DNA of 64,000 nt from Moraxella bovoculi 237 (lineage in GTDB: Bacteria; Pseudomonadota; Gammaproteobacteria; Pseudomonadales; Moraxellaceae), in the NCBI RefSeq assembly GCF_000696305.2, contig NZ_AOMT01000043.1, positions 1 through 64,000 on the forward strand, written 5' to 3'. Below the pieces are notes generated by a model. That model made no database searches, had not been told where the DNA came from, and saw only the letters and a list, made by a program, of their open reading frames with translations. Positions 8,595 through 17,844 of this stretch are shown one piece after another. The position numbers were made by a program, and so were the translations under genes. Each line of letters opens with the position of its first letter. The stretch's first letter is position 1.

Positions 8595-10448
8595 ATGATG
8601 AGAGTACATCTTAAAACAACACTTAGCGTTTTAGTAGGTGCGATTTTACTCAATGCCTGTGCCAGTGGCAAGGGCGGGTTTGAGCTTGATAATGTTAATA
8701 GCTTAAACACGCAAGGAGCAAGCCAAAACTCTGCCCCTACCCCCACCACCACGCCAAAAACACCCACCTACCAAGATGAACAAAACACCAGACGCACGCT
8801 TGATGTGGACACTCAAGAGCCCGCTTTAGGCTATGCGGTGGAAGTTCCTCGCCGTGTATTTGCCATGAGAGACACACCACCTGAGGAGCTAACCGTTAAT
8901 ATCATGCCCGACAAGGTCAAGCCCACCAATCACAGACTTGAGGATTTACCCAAAGTGTTCAGTGAGACACTGGTAGAACATCCTAAGTATGTTGAGGACA
9001 GCTTAAGCTACTCGCATGATGTCAAATCCAAAGACGCCATCCGAGATTTGCAGTTTGTGCGATCGGGCTATGTCATCGCTGAAAAAGGCATCGAATTTGA
9101 CAGAACGGGTGGCGTATTTCGCCAAAACCCCGCAGGACAATACGGTCATGTCTTTTATCAAGGGGTCAACCCTGCCACCGCATTACCCACCACAAATGCA
9201 ACCTATCAAGGTACTTGGGATTTTGTGAGTAATGCCATTAGCACCAGACGAGATTTACCCGAAGGCTTTACCAATGATTTGATGAACTATGGTGCCAAAG
9301 GCAATACCGTTGGGGCGACTAGTTTAGATGCTGATGTGAATCGTGGGCATGACAATGATAAGCCTACGGGGTTAAAAAGCACCTTTGAGGTGAATTTTGC
9401 CGACAAGAAACTGACAGGTAAGTTTACTCAAAATCACGGTGCTACCAACGAAAATGCCGAACAGACCATCACTGACCGCTACAGTGTTGAGGCGACCTTA
9501 AAGGGTAACCGTTTTGTTGGGACTGCTAATGCCATGAATAAGGAACATGCTATTTTTGGTCAAAACGGGGCACTAGAAGGTGGATTTTTTGGGGCTAAGG
9601 CTGAGGAGCTGGGCGGTAAATTCCTAGCCGAAGACGGCTCGCTGTTTGGAGTGTTTGCAGGCAAGCGTGGTGTGGTTGATAAAGTACAAACTCAATTTGA
9701 TGCCACCGCCATCGACAGCAAAACACTCACCAAAACCAACATGGACACCTTTGGACAAGCCAGCCATCTGGTGATTGATGGTAAACGTGTGTCGCTTTTA
9801 CCAGAGGGTGTGTCTAGTTTTGCCGACATGAAATTCATTGACACTCATCAAGTGGCACATGGCGATAAAAAACTATCCATCACCGTATGTTGCAATAACT
9901 TAGACTATGTCAAATTTGGCGGTTATGGCACGGTGGGTGGTACAGCAGATACGCCCGTATTAAGTGATGGCAAATTGTTTTTGGTGGGTGAAAGAACAGA
10001 CACATCCGCCATTCCCACCTCAGGCACCGCTCACTATCGTGGCACGTGGGAAGGCTATATCGACAGTAAAGATGGTAGACGCTGGACAAGCTCCGCAAGC
10101 GACCTCACCACAGGTACAAGAAGTCGCTTTGATGTGGATTTTGGTTCAAAAAGCCTGATTGGCAAACTCATCGCCGATAACGGCTTGGAGGATAATCCTG
10201 TGCTAACCCTCAATGGCACAATCACAGGCAATGGTTTTAGTGGTACCGCCAAAACGGGAGTAAATGGTTTTAATCTTGACCCAAACAGCACAGGTGCCAG
10301 TGCCATCGCCCACATCAATGCTGGTTTTTATGGTGGTTTTTATGGAGCAAACGCCTCAGAGCTTGGTGGTGTCATTCATCATGACAAGGCAGGTGAGGAC
10401 AAAATCGGGGTGGTCTTTGGTGGCAAACGCCAAACCAACACGCCTTAA
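8595..10448 (+). CDS. Bilobed TbpB/LbpB-like surface lipoprotein
   Basis: Probable surface-exposed lipoprotein co-receptor for a host iron or haem protein. A lipoprotein signal ends in the lipobox LLNAC (Cys about 21), followed by a flexible Thr/Pro-rich anchor. Two similar lobes follow. The first contains GHVFYQGVNPATALP and TYQGTWDFVSNA, then a barrel (FEVNFADKKLTGKFT, GNRFVGTA, GGFFGAKAEELGG). The second repeats YRGTWEGY, FDVDFGSKSLIGKL, GNGFSGTA and GGFYGANASELGG. That is the TbpB/LbpB handle-plus-barrel pattern, unlike the single-lobed HpuA. About 618 residues. Start is uncertain (8580, 8595 or 8598); 8595 or 8598 gives the best signal peptide. Ligand (transferrin, lactoferrin or haemoglobin) cannot be read from sequence alone. 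Confidence 0.85.
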   Translation: MMRVHLKTTLSVLVGAILLNACASGKGGFELDNVNSLNTQGASQNSAPTPTTTPKTPTYQDEQNTRRTLDVDTQEPALGYAVEVPRRVFAMRDTPPEELTVNIMPDKVKPTNHRLEDLPKVFSETLVEHPKYVEDSLSYSHDVKSKDAIRDLQFVRSGYVIAEKGIEFDRTGGVFRQNPAGQYGHVFYQGVNPATALPTTNATYQGTWDFVSNAISTRRDLPEGFTNDLMNYGAKGNTVGATSLDADVNRGHDNDKPTGLKSTFEVNFADKKLTGKFTQNHGATNENAEQTITDRYSVEATLKGNRFVGTANAMNKEHAIFGQNGALEGGFFGAKAEELGGKFLAEDGSLFGVFAGKRGVVDKVQTQFDATAIDSKTLTKTNMDTFGQASHLVIDGKRVSLLPEGVSSFADMKFIDTHQVAHGDKKLSITVCCNNLDYVKFGGYGTVGGTADTPVLSDGKLFLVGERTDTSAIPTSGTAHYRGTWEGYIDSKDGRRWTSSASDLTTGTRSRFDVDFGSKSLIGKLIADNGLEDNPVLTLNGTITGNGFSGTAKTGVNGFNLDPNSTGASAIAHINAGFYGGFYGANASELGGVIHHDKAGEDKIGVVFGGKRQTNTP

Positions 10449-10500
10449 TCATCAACCTTTGTCGGTTTGTCTGATTTTATTTGCTTTTTAATTTATCAAC

Positions 10501-10531
10501 CAAGAATGTTCTTTTGAGCATTCTTGATTTT
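10501..10531 (+). terminator. Intercistronic hairpin between lipoprotein and receptor
   Basis: CAAGAATG (10501-10508) pairs with CATTCTTG (10519-10526) and is followed by a T-rich stretch. It lies 26 bp before the receptor ATG, so it may attenuate the downstream gene and raise the lipoprotein:receptor ratio rather than end the operon. Confidence 0.55.
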
Positions 10532-10556
10532 TATCAAAACATCACAGGGACATCGC

Positions 10557-13382
10557 ATGAGCCGTTTAGTCAAAAACTCATTCACTCAACACAATAAACC
10601 CACTTTGTTGTGTGTTGCCATCGGCATGGTGTTGTTTGGCATGCCGACCTTTGCCAACACCACTGAGCCACAGGTAGAACTTGAAGGCATGACAATCACC
10701 ATCAAGCCCCAAGCCACCCGCAAAAGCAACGAAATTACAGGGCTGGGTAAAGTCGTTAAACGCCCCAATGACATCGATAAGGAGTTGGTGCTAGACATTC
10801 GTGATTTGACACGCTACGACCCTGGTATCAGCGTGGTAGAACAAGGACGAGGAGCAACCTCAGGCTACGCCATGCGTGGCGTGGACAAAAACCGTGTTGC
10901 CATCATGGTGGATGGCTTAAACCAAGCCCAGTCCTACCTCGCCCTAAAAACTGAGGCAAACGGTGGTGCTATCAACGAAATCGAATACGAAAACATCAAA
11001 AGCATTGAGCTTAGCAAAGGAGCAAGTTCGGCAGAGTACGGCTCTGGGGCGTTGGGTGGTGCGGTCGGTTTTGTCAGTAAGGACAGTAGCGACATCATCA
11101 AAGATGGAAAGCAGTGGGGCTTTGACAGCAAGACAGCATACAGTAGCAAAAACAACCAATGGATGCAGTCCTTAGCAGGGGCATTTAAGACAGGTAGTTT
11201 TGACAACCTACTCATCTACACCCACAAAGAAGGACAAGAAACTAAAGGCCACAAAGCCCTCGAGAGTTATCAGCACAGTTATCAGCCACTCACAGGATAT
11301 TTTGACCGTTATGCACTCACAGGTCAGCCCGATGAGCGTGGCTATACCTACTATCTCATCAAAGATGACTGCCCCACCCTAGATTGTCCCGCTTTGCCAC
11401 GAGCCAACATCAATCGTGAGCGGATTATCACACGTACCTCACCCGCCCTAACCGCTGACGAAAAAGCCCAAACACAAGCAATGGCATACCAAACCCACAC
11501 TATTAGCACCAAAGATTATACAGGGGTTGACCGTATCCACGCCAACCCAATGGATTATAAAAGCCAATCCATCTTTTATAAAGCAGGCTATGACCTAAGC
11601 GACCGTCATCGTGTTGGGGCGGTGCTTGAACACACCAAGCAGCGGTACAACATCCAAGACATGACCCTGCCTGCTTACTACACCAAAGACAGTATTGGCA
11701 AACAATCTCTCACCCAAGGCAGTATCAATGCCGAAACAGGGCTTGCGGTAGGCAACGCAGGCATTGCTGATGTGATGGGCAACCCTTTGAGTGGTCTGGT
11801 GTTTAATGGTGGCTTGAATGGTAACTGGGGAGCAAGATATAGCAATACCCGCTTTTTTGATGAATTACACAAAAAAGACCGAGTGGGCTTGTTTTATCAA
11901 TATAAAAACCTCAATCGCAATGGTTGGATTGATAAAGCCAAAGTCAGCCTAGACCACCAATCGCTTGGTTTGGATAGCCAAATGCACCGCATGCGTTGCC
12001 AAGATTATCCCAACATGGGGCGTTGCCAAGCCAGTATCGATAAACCATGGTCGTGGTCAGGTACGGAAAACAACCATTATAAAGAGCGTTTGACGCTTGG
12101 ACAGCTTAGCTTTGATAAAGTCATCAACACCGCCAAAGCCCAGCACCGTCTTAATACACTCGTCGGATTTGGTAACGTCAAATCCAACCTCGAACGAGGG
12201 GCATTGGCATTTTCGTATGCCTCAGGAGGTTACAACCACGTTTACACACAAGGGCATAATGGCTCTTATGATAAACCATACATCTATGAGCGTGTGCCAG
12301 TAACCATGCAACACGGCACAGCGTGCGATGACAGCCGTACCGACAACAACAGTTGCCAACCACGTAACATCACAGGCAAACACGCCTTTATCGCCCTAAA
12401 AGACCATATTTATTTTGGCGATAAAGTTGATTTGGGCTTGGGTGTGCGTTATGACAATCATCGCTTTGACACCGATGACGACTGGACAGCGGTGGATGAT
12501 TATAAAAACTGGTCATATAACGCAGGTCTCACTGTACGTCCGACTGACTATTTGGCGTTGTCTTATCGCTACTCAAACGGTTTTAGAGTACCAGCGTTTT
12601 ATGAAATGTATGGCGTACGTACAGGGTCAAGCGGTGCATTGTCTAATGACACTTTTGCCAATCGCACCGCCCCACGCCCCGAAAAATCCACCAACCACGA
12701 ATTTGGGGTGGGCGTGCAAGGTCAGTTTGGCGTGTTGGAAGTCAGTTACTTTCAAAACCGTTATAAGGATTTGATTGCCAAAGCTGATGTCAAAGGCATC
12801 CATACGCACAGCGATTTTTATAACATCCAAGACATCACCCTAAATGGCGTGAACGTACTTGGCAAAATCGACTGGTATGGGGTTTATGATAAACTGCCAG
12901 ACGGTCTGTATTCAAACATCGCTTATAACGAAGTCAAAGTCAAAGACCGCCACGTCTATGACGGCTTTACGCTAACCACCGACCCCATTTTAGATGCCAT
13001 TCAGCCTGCTCGTGTGGTGGCAGGGATTGGTTATGATGCTCCCAGTGGCAAGTGGGGCTTTAATCACAGTCTGACCTATTCCAGAGCCAAAAATCCCGAT
13101 GAGCTGACAGGTAGCACATATTATGGCAAAGACATTGCAGTGGCAATAGATTCTAAAAGCTCCAAAAGCTGGTACACACATGATTTGACAGGGTATTTTA
13201 TGCCCCACAAAAACATCACCGTACGAGCAGGGGTTTATAATATCATGGATTATAAATACAGCACGTGGGAGAGCGTTCGTCAGTCATCCATCAATGCCGT
13301 CAACCAAGATACAGGCACAAGCCGCGCTCGCTATGGGGCGACAGGGCGCAACTACAAGGTGGCGGTGGAGATGAAGTTTTGA
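10557..13382 (+). CDS. TonB-dependent receptor for host haemoglobin or iron protein
   Basis: Outer-membrane gated beta-barrel of 941 residues. A signal peptide (MSRLVKNSF...FANTTE) is followed by a plug domain with GYAMRGVDKNRVAIMVDGL, INEIEYENIKSIELSKGASS and YGSGALGGAVGF. The barrel ends in the typical aromatic C-terminus (VAVEMKF). The plug resembles haemoglobin/haptoglobin receptors (HgbA/HpuB type) and TbpA/LbpA. At about 105 kDa it is close to the MhuA haemoglobin-utilisation protein reported for Moraxella catarrhalis, an identification I hold as likely but unproven. I use ATG 10557 after an AGGGA site rather than 10524, which lies inside the hairpin. Two disulfide-like Cys pairs occur in extracellular loops (DDCPTLDC; RCQDYPNMGRC). 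Confidence 0.88.
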   Translation: MSRLVKNSFTQHNKPTLLCVAIGMVLFGMPTFANTTEPQVELEGMTITIKPQATRKSNEITGLGKVVKRPNDIDKELVLDIRDLTRYDPGISVVEQGRGATSGYAMRGVDKNRVAIMVDGLNQAQSYLALKTEANGGAINEIEYENIKSIELSKGASSAEYGSGALGGAVGFVSKDSSDIIKDGKQWGFDSKTAYSSKNNQWMQSLAGAFKTGSFDNLLIYTHKEGQETKGHKALESYQHSYQPLTGYFDRYALTGQPDERGYTYYLIKDDCPTLDCPALPRANINRERIITRTSPALTADEKAQTQAMAYQTHTISTKDYTGVDRIHANPMDYKSQSIFYKAGYDLSDRHRVGAVLEHTKQRYNIQDMTLPAYYTKDSIGKQSLTQGSINAETGLAVGNAGIADVMGNPLSGLVFNGGLNGNWGARYSNTRFFDELHKKDRVGLFYQYKNLNRNGWIDKAKVSLDHQSLGLDSQMHRMRCQDYPNMGRCQASIDKPWSWSGTENNHYKERLTLGQLSFDKVINTAKAQHRLNTLVGFGNVKSNLERGALAFSYASGGYNHVYTQGHNGSYDKPYIYERVPVTMQHGTACDDSRTDNNSCQPRNITGKHAFIALKDHIYFGDKVDLGLGVRYDNHRFDTDDDWTAVDDYKNWSYNAGLTVRPTDYLALSYRYSNGFRVPAFYEMYGVRTGSSGALSNDTFANRTAPRPEKSTNHEFGVGVQGQFGVLEVSYFQNRYKDLIAKADVKGIHTHSDFYNIQDITLNGVNVLGKIDWYGVYDKLPDGLYSNIAYNEVKVKDRHVYDGFTLTTDPILDAIQPARVVAGIGYDAPSGKWGFNHSLTYSRAKNPDELTGSTYYGKDIAVAIDSKSSKSWYTHDLTGYFMPHKNITVRAGVYNIMDYKYSTWESVRQSSINAVNQDTGTSRARYGATGRNYKVAVEMKF

Positions 13383-13426
13383 TTGGTAATGACCCAAACA
13401 AGTGCCACAATCAAACATCACACACC

Positions 13427-13453
13427 AAAAACCCAGCGTGAAGCTGGGTTTTT
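13427..13453 (+). terminator. Terminator of the lipoprotein/receptor operon
   Basis: AAAAACCCAGC (13427-13437) pairs perfectly with GCTGGGTTTTT (13443-13453) around a short loop, giving an 11-bp stem with a T-run, 45 bp after the receptor stop. Confidence 0.88.
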
Positions 13454-13473
13454 GCCAATACTAGGAGTATGTT

Positions 13474-13937
13474 ATGCACACTTATGTCTCAGCACCACTT
13501 CGCCTTATACCCGCATTTTGCTCATGATTGCTAAGCTTGAGCAAGTGGATTTGGCATTAAAATTTATCCTACCTTAGGAAAATTCTGCCGAGCTGACCGC
13601 CGTTAATTCGTTTAGTTAAGTGCCAGCCCTCCTGCTTGATACGGGGGAAGTCATCACCAAGACACCGCTCATCATTCAAGCCATCGCCCCACAGGTCTAT
13701 GCCAACACCACCACCGATTTGCCAAACCTGCCTGCCTTGTCGGCTGACAGCACCGCTTGGGGAGACAGGGTGTTGATGTCGGTACTCATTTGGATTGGTG
13801 TGCGATTGCCCCATATTTTTGAGACGCTGAGCGACGCCAACAAGCAAGCAGTTCATGACTTCCACCAAAGCCCACTCATGCAAAAACTCAAGACTAATGT
13901 GCTTGAAAATCAGCCGAGTCGGGTGGGGGATTTGTAA
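13474..13937 (+). pseudogene. Glutathione S-transferase-like pseudogene
   Basis: ATG 13474 opens MHTYVSAPLRLIPAFCS and then stops. In another frame the sequence continues AKLEQVDLALKFIL, hits TAG, then ENSAELTAVNSF, hits TAA, then VPALLLDTGEVITKTPLIIQAI and on to a stop at 13937. The pieces read as a GST: N-terminal thioredoxin-like domain with the VPALxLDxGxVIT(K/E)(T/S)PxI glutathione-binding motif, then part of the helical domain. One frameshift and two nonsense codons mean it cannot make a full protein. The remaining open part (13620-13937) has no plausible start. Confidence is high that it is dead and moderate for the GST family. Confidence 0.75.
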
Positions 13938-13945
13938 TTCCACCA

Positions 13946-13978
13946 AAAAACCGCCACATCTCATATATAACGGTTTTT
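13946..13978. terminator. Bidirectional terminator between two convergent pseudogenes
   Basis: AAAAACCG (13946-13953) and CGGTTTTT (13971-13978) form an 8-bp stem with A and T flanks. It lies between the GST-like remnant (plus strand) and the DUF4105 remnant (minus strand). Confidence 0.65.
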
Positions 13979-13981
13979 GTC

Positions 13982-15069
13982 ATTTAGATTGCGTGGGCAA
14001 TCCCTGTCTTATCAATCTTGAAAACTCATCTCTATCCATGTCGGTTTTGGTCAAATACGCCACATAAGGATTGGCGTGTGCCATCGCCTGCCATTAATCA
14101 GCCGTATAACGAGTGTCAATCACCTGTTCATCAAGCAAATATTCGGGCAACAAGCCTGCTAATAACGCCCGATAATCAATGGGAATTGGTTCAATCTGTG
14201 CCATCATATCAAAAATGAGCGTGGTGCAATTGCTGGTTAAGGTATTTTACCATTTTGCTTCATGGTTTAATTCTTCGCCTTTTTCTAGGTATAATAAAAA
14301 CAGCTTTTGAATGCTTTTTTTGATAAATTAACAGGATAAATATAAACATCTTCGCCCCGCACATTGGTACGGGTATAAATCAAATCCTTTTCATCGCCCG
14401 CCACCAGCCCCAGCTCAAATTGACGAAAAATCCATCAATCGCCGAAAAACTCTGGTGCGACTCTTTGCGAATTTCAATGGAAAAGCTAAGTTTGCTCCCA
14501 TCTTTAAAGCCAAAACTTGCCATTGTATGCACGACTTTTTAAGTCCACACTCAGAGATGATGACATCAAAACTTTCAAGCTCGCTTGGGCGATATGCACA
14601 AGTTTCCCAATGAATGTCGTATTTGTCGGTGTCGTACCAGCGAAAATTGCGTACATTGTGCAAAGTAATGACATCGCCTTGTCGTTCAAACTGGATAATT
14701 TTGGCGACTTCATCGTGCCAAATGCGGTCGTTTTTGGCAGGCATCGCAAAAAACAAATAAGCCCCAGCCCAAAACACCCCAAATACACCGCCAAATCCGT
14801 CCGCCGTCTAAACACCGCCCGTATGATAAAAAATCCCATCGGACTCATCGCCAAACACGCCCAAGACACCATAGATGCCTTTGTCCCCACATCGCCAAAG
14901 GGCTTGCACCCACAGGGTAAGAAGCAGCCAAATGCTTGTCGCCCCCACAAACAGCGTAAAGACAATCAAAATCAGCCACAACAAAAGCACGGATCAGCAT
15001 AAAACTAAAGGCTTGCATCTTGACGGGCAAGGCTTGGACAGGGGCGTTTTTGGGCAGGCGGTGAGGCAT
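13982..15069 (-). pseudogene. DUF4105 / Lnb-like integral membrane protein, multiply broken
   Basis: Read on the minus strand, pieces in several frames line up as one gene. They are the N-terminus MPHRLPKNAPVQALPVKMQ (start 15069), hydrophobic membrane segments (LLLWLILIVFTLFVGATS; GFFIIRAVFRRRTDLAVYLG), then the DUF4105 core AMPAKNDRIWHDEVAKI and HNVRNFRWYDTDKYDIHWE. The C-terminal part has HEAKW-stop-NTLTSNCTTLIFD, carrying the conserved Cys of the NCTT motif, then EYLLDEQVIDTRYTAD-stop-WQAMAHANPYVAYL. At least three frameshifts and two in-frame stops are visible. DUF4105 includes the lipoprotein intramolecular acyl-transfer (Lnb) proteins. The open plus-strand frame at 14517-15002 is only its antisense shadow. 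Confidence 0.78.
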
Positions 15070-15241
15070 GGGACTAGATGATTGATAAAAAAGCCATTAT
15101 AATAAATTTGCCCCTTTTCAAAAAGAATAACAGCATCGAGTTTTGATGGGCAAGTTTTGTTGCTTTGTGCAGAAGCCCAACATTCACAACACCGCCAAAA
15201 TCGGTTACAATACTTTAATTTTATCGATTCATAAAAGCACA

Positions 15242-17134
15242 ATGACCAAATACACCACCCAAAACCTAGAAGTCCTAGAAGGGCTAGAACCCGTCCGCCG
15301 TCGCCCTGGTATGTACACTGACACCACACGCCCCAACCACCTTGCGGCAGAAGTCATTGACAACTCGGTGGACGAAGCGTTGGCAGGACACGCCAAGCAC
15401 ATCACTGTTACCCTGCACGCTGACGGCTCGCTGTCGGTACTTGATGACGGACGGGGTATGCCTACCGACATTCACCCTGAATTTAATCAGTCGGGCGTGG
15501 AGCTCATCTTGACACGCCTGCACGCAGGGGGCAAATTTAGCACGGACAATTATGCCATTAGTGGCGGTCTGCATGGTGTGGGTATCAGCGTGGTTAATGC
15601 TTTATCCAAGCGTGTGGACGTGGTCGTGTGGCGAGACGGCACGCAGTATCAGATGAGTTTTGAGAATGGCGTACCGACAACACCCCTAACTCACGAGCCG
15701 TCCCCTAGTAAGAAAAAACGTGGCACACAGGTGCGATTCTGGGTGGATGAGCAGTATTTTGACAATCCCAAATTCTCAATTAAATCTTTAAAACACAACC
15801 TAAAAGCCAAGGCTGTGCTATCAGCAGGGCTAAAAATTGACTTTGTGAGTGAGCCCGAACCGTCCGACAGCGAAAGCTGGCAATACACAGACGGCGTGGT
15901 GCAGTATTTGACCGAGCAGCTTGGCGAGCTTGCCATTATCCCTGATAAGCCATTTTATTTTAGCCAAGAGCCGACAGGGGGCGAACGTGGTGGGGCGACT
16001 TTTGCCATAGCGTGGCTACCCGAATCAGGCACGCCCATCACGGAAAGCTATGTAAACCTTATCCCTACCGCACAAGGCGGTACGCACGTCAATGGGCTAC
16101 GCACAGGCATTACGGACGCCTTGCGTGAGTTTTGTGAAATTCATAGTCTTTTGCCCAGAAACGTCCGCCTAACTGCCGATGACGTGTGGGACGGGGTCAA
16201 TTATATTTTGTCCTTAAAATTTGCCGAGCCGCAGTTTAGCGGTCAAACCAAAGAGCGCCTATCAAGCCGTGAAGCGTCCCCACTCGTGCAGACCCTTGCC
16301 AAAGACGCATTTAGTCTGTGGCTAAACGCCCACCCCGACACCGCCAAAGCCATTGCCGAGCTTGCCATTAGTAAAGCTGGCAAACGGCTCAAATCCGCCC
16401 AAAAAGTCGCCCGCAAAAAAATCACCCAAGGCCCTGCCTTACCAGGGAAACTAGCCGATTGTAAGGGCGAATTTAAGGACGGAGCGGAGCTGTTTTTGGT
16501 GGAGGGCGACAGTGCAGGCGGGTCTGCCAAACAAGCTCGAGATCGTCATTTTCAGGCGATACTGCCCCTGCGTGGCAAAATCCTAAACACATGGGAGGTT
16601 TCACACGACACCGTATTATCCAGCCAAGAGATACACGACATTGCCATTGCCATAGGCGTAGACCCAGCGTCTGATGACTTATCCGAATTACGCTATGACA
16701 AAATCTGTATCCTAGCGGACGCAGACAGTGATGGGCTGCACATTGCCACGCTAATTTGTGCGTTGTTTGTCAAGCATTTTCGTTCGCTTGTGGAAGCAGG
16801 GCATTTGTTTGTCGCCATGCCCCCACTGTATCGCATTGACATTGGTAAGGACGTGCATTATGCCTTGGACGATGATGAATTAAACGCCATTTTGAAAAAA
16901 ACCAAATCCAAAGGCAAACCGCAAATCACCCGCTTTAAGGGCTTGGGCGAGATGAACCCCGACCATTTGCGTGAGACGACCATGAACCCTGATACTCGAC
17001 GTTTGGTACAGCTTGACATTGATGATTTTACTTCGACAAGTAGCGTTATGGACATGCTTTTGGCAAAGAAACGAGCGTCCGACCGCAAGGCGTGGCTAGA
17101 AAGTAAGGGTGATTTGGCGAATTTGGCGGTGTAA
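15242..17134 (+). CDS. parE: DNA topoisomerase IV subunit B
   Basis: ATPase subunit of the type IIA topoisomerase that decatenates daughter chromosomes. The 630 residues contain the GHKL ATP-binding motifs (EVIDNSVDEALAG; DDGRGMPTDIHPEF; GGLHGVGISVVNALS) and the TOPRIM site (LVEGDSAGGSAKQARDR; ILADADSDGLHI), with the short C-terminus of ParE rather than the long one of gammaproteobacterial GyrB. I start at ATG 15242 (MTKYTTQNLEVLEGLEPVRRRPGMY); the longer frame from 15143 has no family similarity. parC is not in the window. The codon style is rich in CCC and GCC, like the upstream receptor operon and unlike the gene that follows. Confidence 0.96.
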   Translation: MTKYTTQNLEVLEGLEPVRRRPGMYTDTTRPNHLAAEVIDNSVDEALAGHAKHITVTLHADGSLSVLDDGRGMPTDIHPEFNQSGVELILTRLHAGGKFSTDNYAISGGLHGVGISVVNALSKRVDVVVWRDGTQYQMSFENGVPTTPLTHEPSPSKKKRGTQVRFWVDEQYFDNPKFSIKSLKHNLKAKAVLSAGLKIDFVSEPEPSDSESWQYTDGVVQYLTEQLGELAIIPDKPFYFSQEPTGGERGGATFAIAWLPESGTPITESYVNLIPTAQGGTHVNGLRTGITDALREFCEIHSLLPRNVRLTADDVWDGVNYILSLKFAEPQFSGQTKERLSSREASPLVQTLAKDAFSLWLNAHPDTAKAIAELAISKAGKRLKSAQKVARKKITQGPALPGKLADCKGEFKDGAELFLVEGDSAGGSAKQARDRHFQAILPLRGKILNTWEVSHDTVLSSQEIHDIAIAIGVDPASDDLSELRYDKICILADADSDGLHIATLICALFVKHFRSLVEAGHLFVAMPPLYRIDIGKDVHYALDDDELNAILKKTKSKGKPQITRFKGLGEMNPDHLRETTMNPDTRRLVQLDIDDFTSTSSVMDMLLAKKRASDRKAWLESKGDLANLAV

Positions 17135-17135
17135 G

Positions 17136-17747
17136 ATGCAGCCGTTATCTCATGTCTATCTTGGCGATCGTGTACCCAAAAGGTGTGGTAGAATTACCCC
17201 AAAGATAGCACGCTTATTTAATCGGCTCACAGGTTGGCGAACCGTGGGGCAGATACCGAACATCGATCAGGCTGTGGTAATCGGTGCGCCGCACACCTCC
17301 AACTTAGATGGCGTGTACGCGCTGCCGCTACTGGTCGAACTTGGTGTGGATATTAAGATATTGGCAAAAAAAGAGCTGTTCGGCGTGCCAATCCTATCAC
17401 AGTTCCTGACGTGGGCAGGGGTCATACCCATCGATAGAGGCAAGAAAGGTTCGGTGCTTCAAGCGAATATTGACCGCTTCGCCACCAAAGAGCCGCTATT
17501 TCTAGGGCTGGCACCAGAAGGAACCCGAACGCGCACGGCTAAATGGAAAACGGGATTTTATTATCTGGCAGTGGGCGCAGGCGTGCCAATCATTCCTGCG
17601 GCGCTTGATTATCGCATGAAGACGCTGCAATTTTTGCCGTCGTTCTACCCGACGGGCGATATTGAGCAAGACTTGCCAAAAATTTATGCCTACTTTCAAG
17701 ACATCACCCCAAAACACCCGCATCATTTCAACTTACCTTTACAATAA
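17136..17747 (+). CDS. 1-acyl-sn-glycerol-3-phosphate acyltransferase-like protein
   Basis: PlsC-superfamily acyltransferase of 203 residues. The acyltransferase motif HTSNLD (HX4D) lies near residue 55, followed by KILAKKELFGVP, the GVIPIDRG block, and the LAPEGTRTRT block that binds the phosphate of the acceptor. This compact, mostly soluble form resembles the lysophospholipid acyltransferases found beside housekeeping genes and probably acts at the inner membrane. Specificity is unknown. The ATG is 1 bp after the parE stop, but the codon style changes abruptly, so the junction may be a recombination edge. Start 17136 removes nine residues that would overlap parE. Confidence 0.82.
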   Translation: MQPLSHVYLGDRVPKRCGRITPKIARLFNRLTGWRTVGQIPNIDQAVVIGAPHTSNLDGVYALPLLVELGVDIKILAKKELFGVPILSQFLTWAGVIPIDRGKKGSVLQANIDRFATKEPLFLGLAPEGTRTRTAKWKTGFYYLAVGAGVPIIPAALDYRMKTLQFLPSFYPTGDIEQDLPKIYAYFQDITPKHPHHFNLPLQ

Positions 17748-17844
17748 TAATACACTCGTAAACTCAAATTTAAAATACAATCAAGTGGCTTGCTAAGAAC
17801 TGGCAAATCCATTATAGTATTTGATATCCATTTTAGGAGTGCTT

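Noticed and set aside
14517-15002. Open plus-strand frame of 161 codons across the DUF4105 remnant
   Set aside because: It is the antisense of a recognisable minus-strand gene and has no family features of its own.
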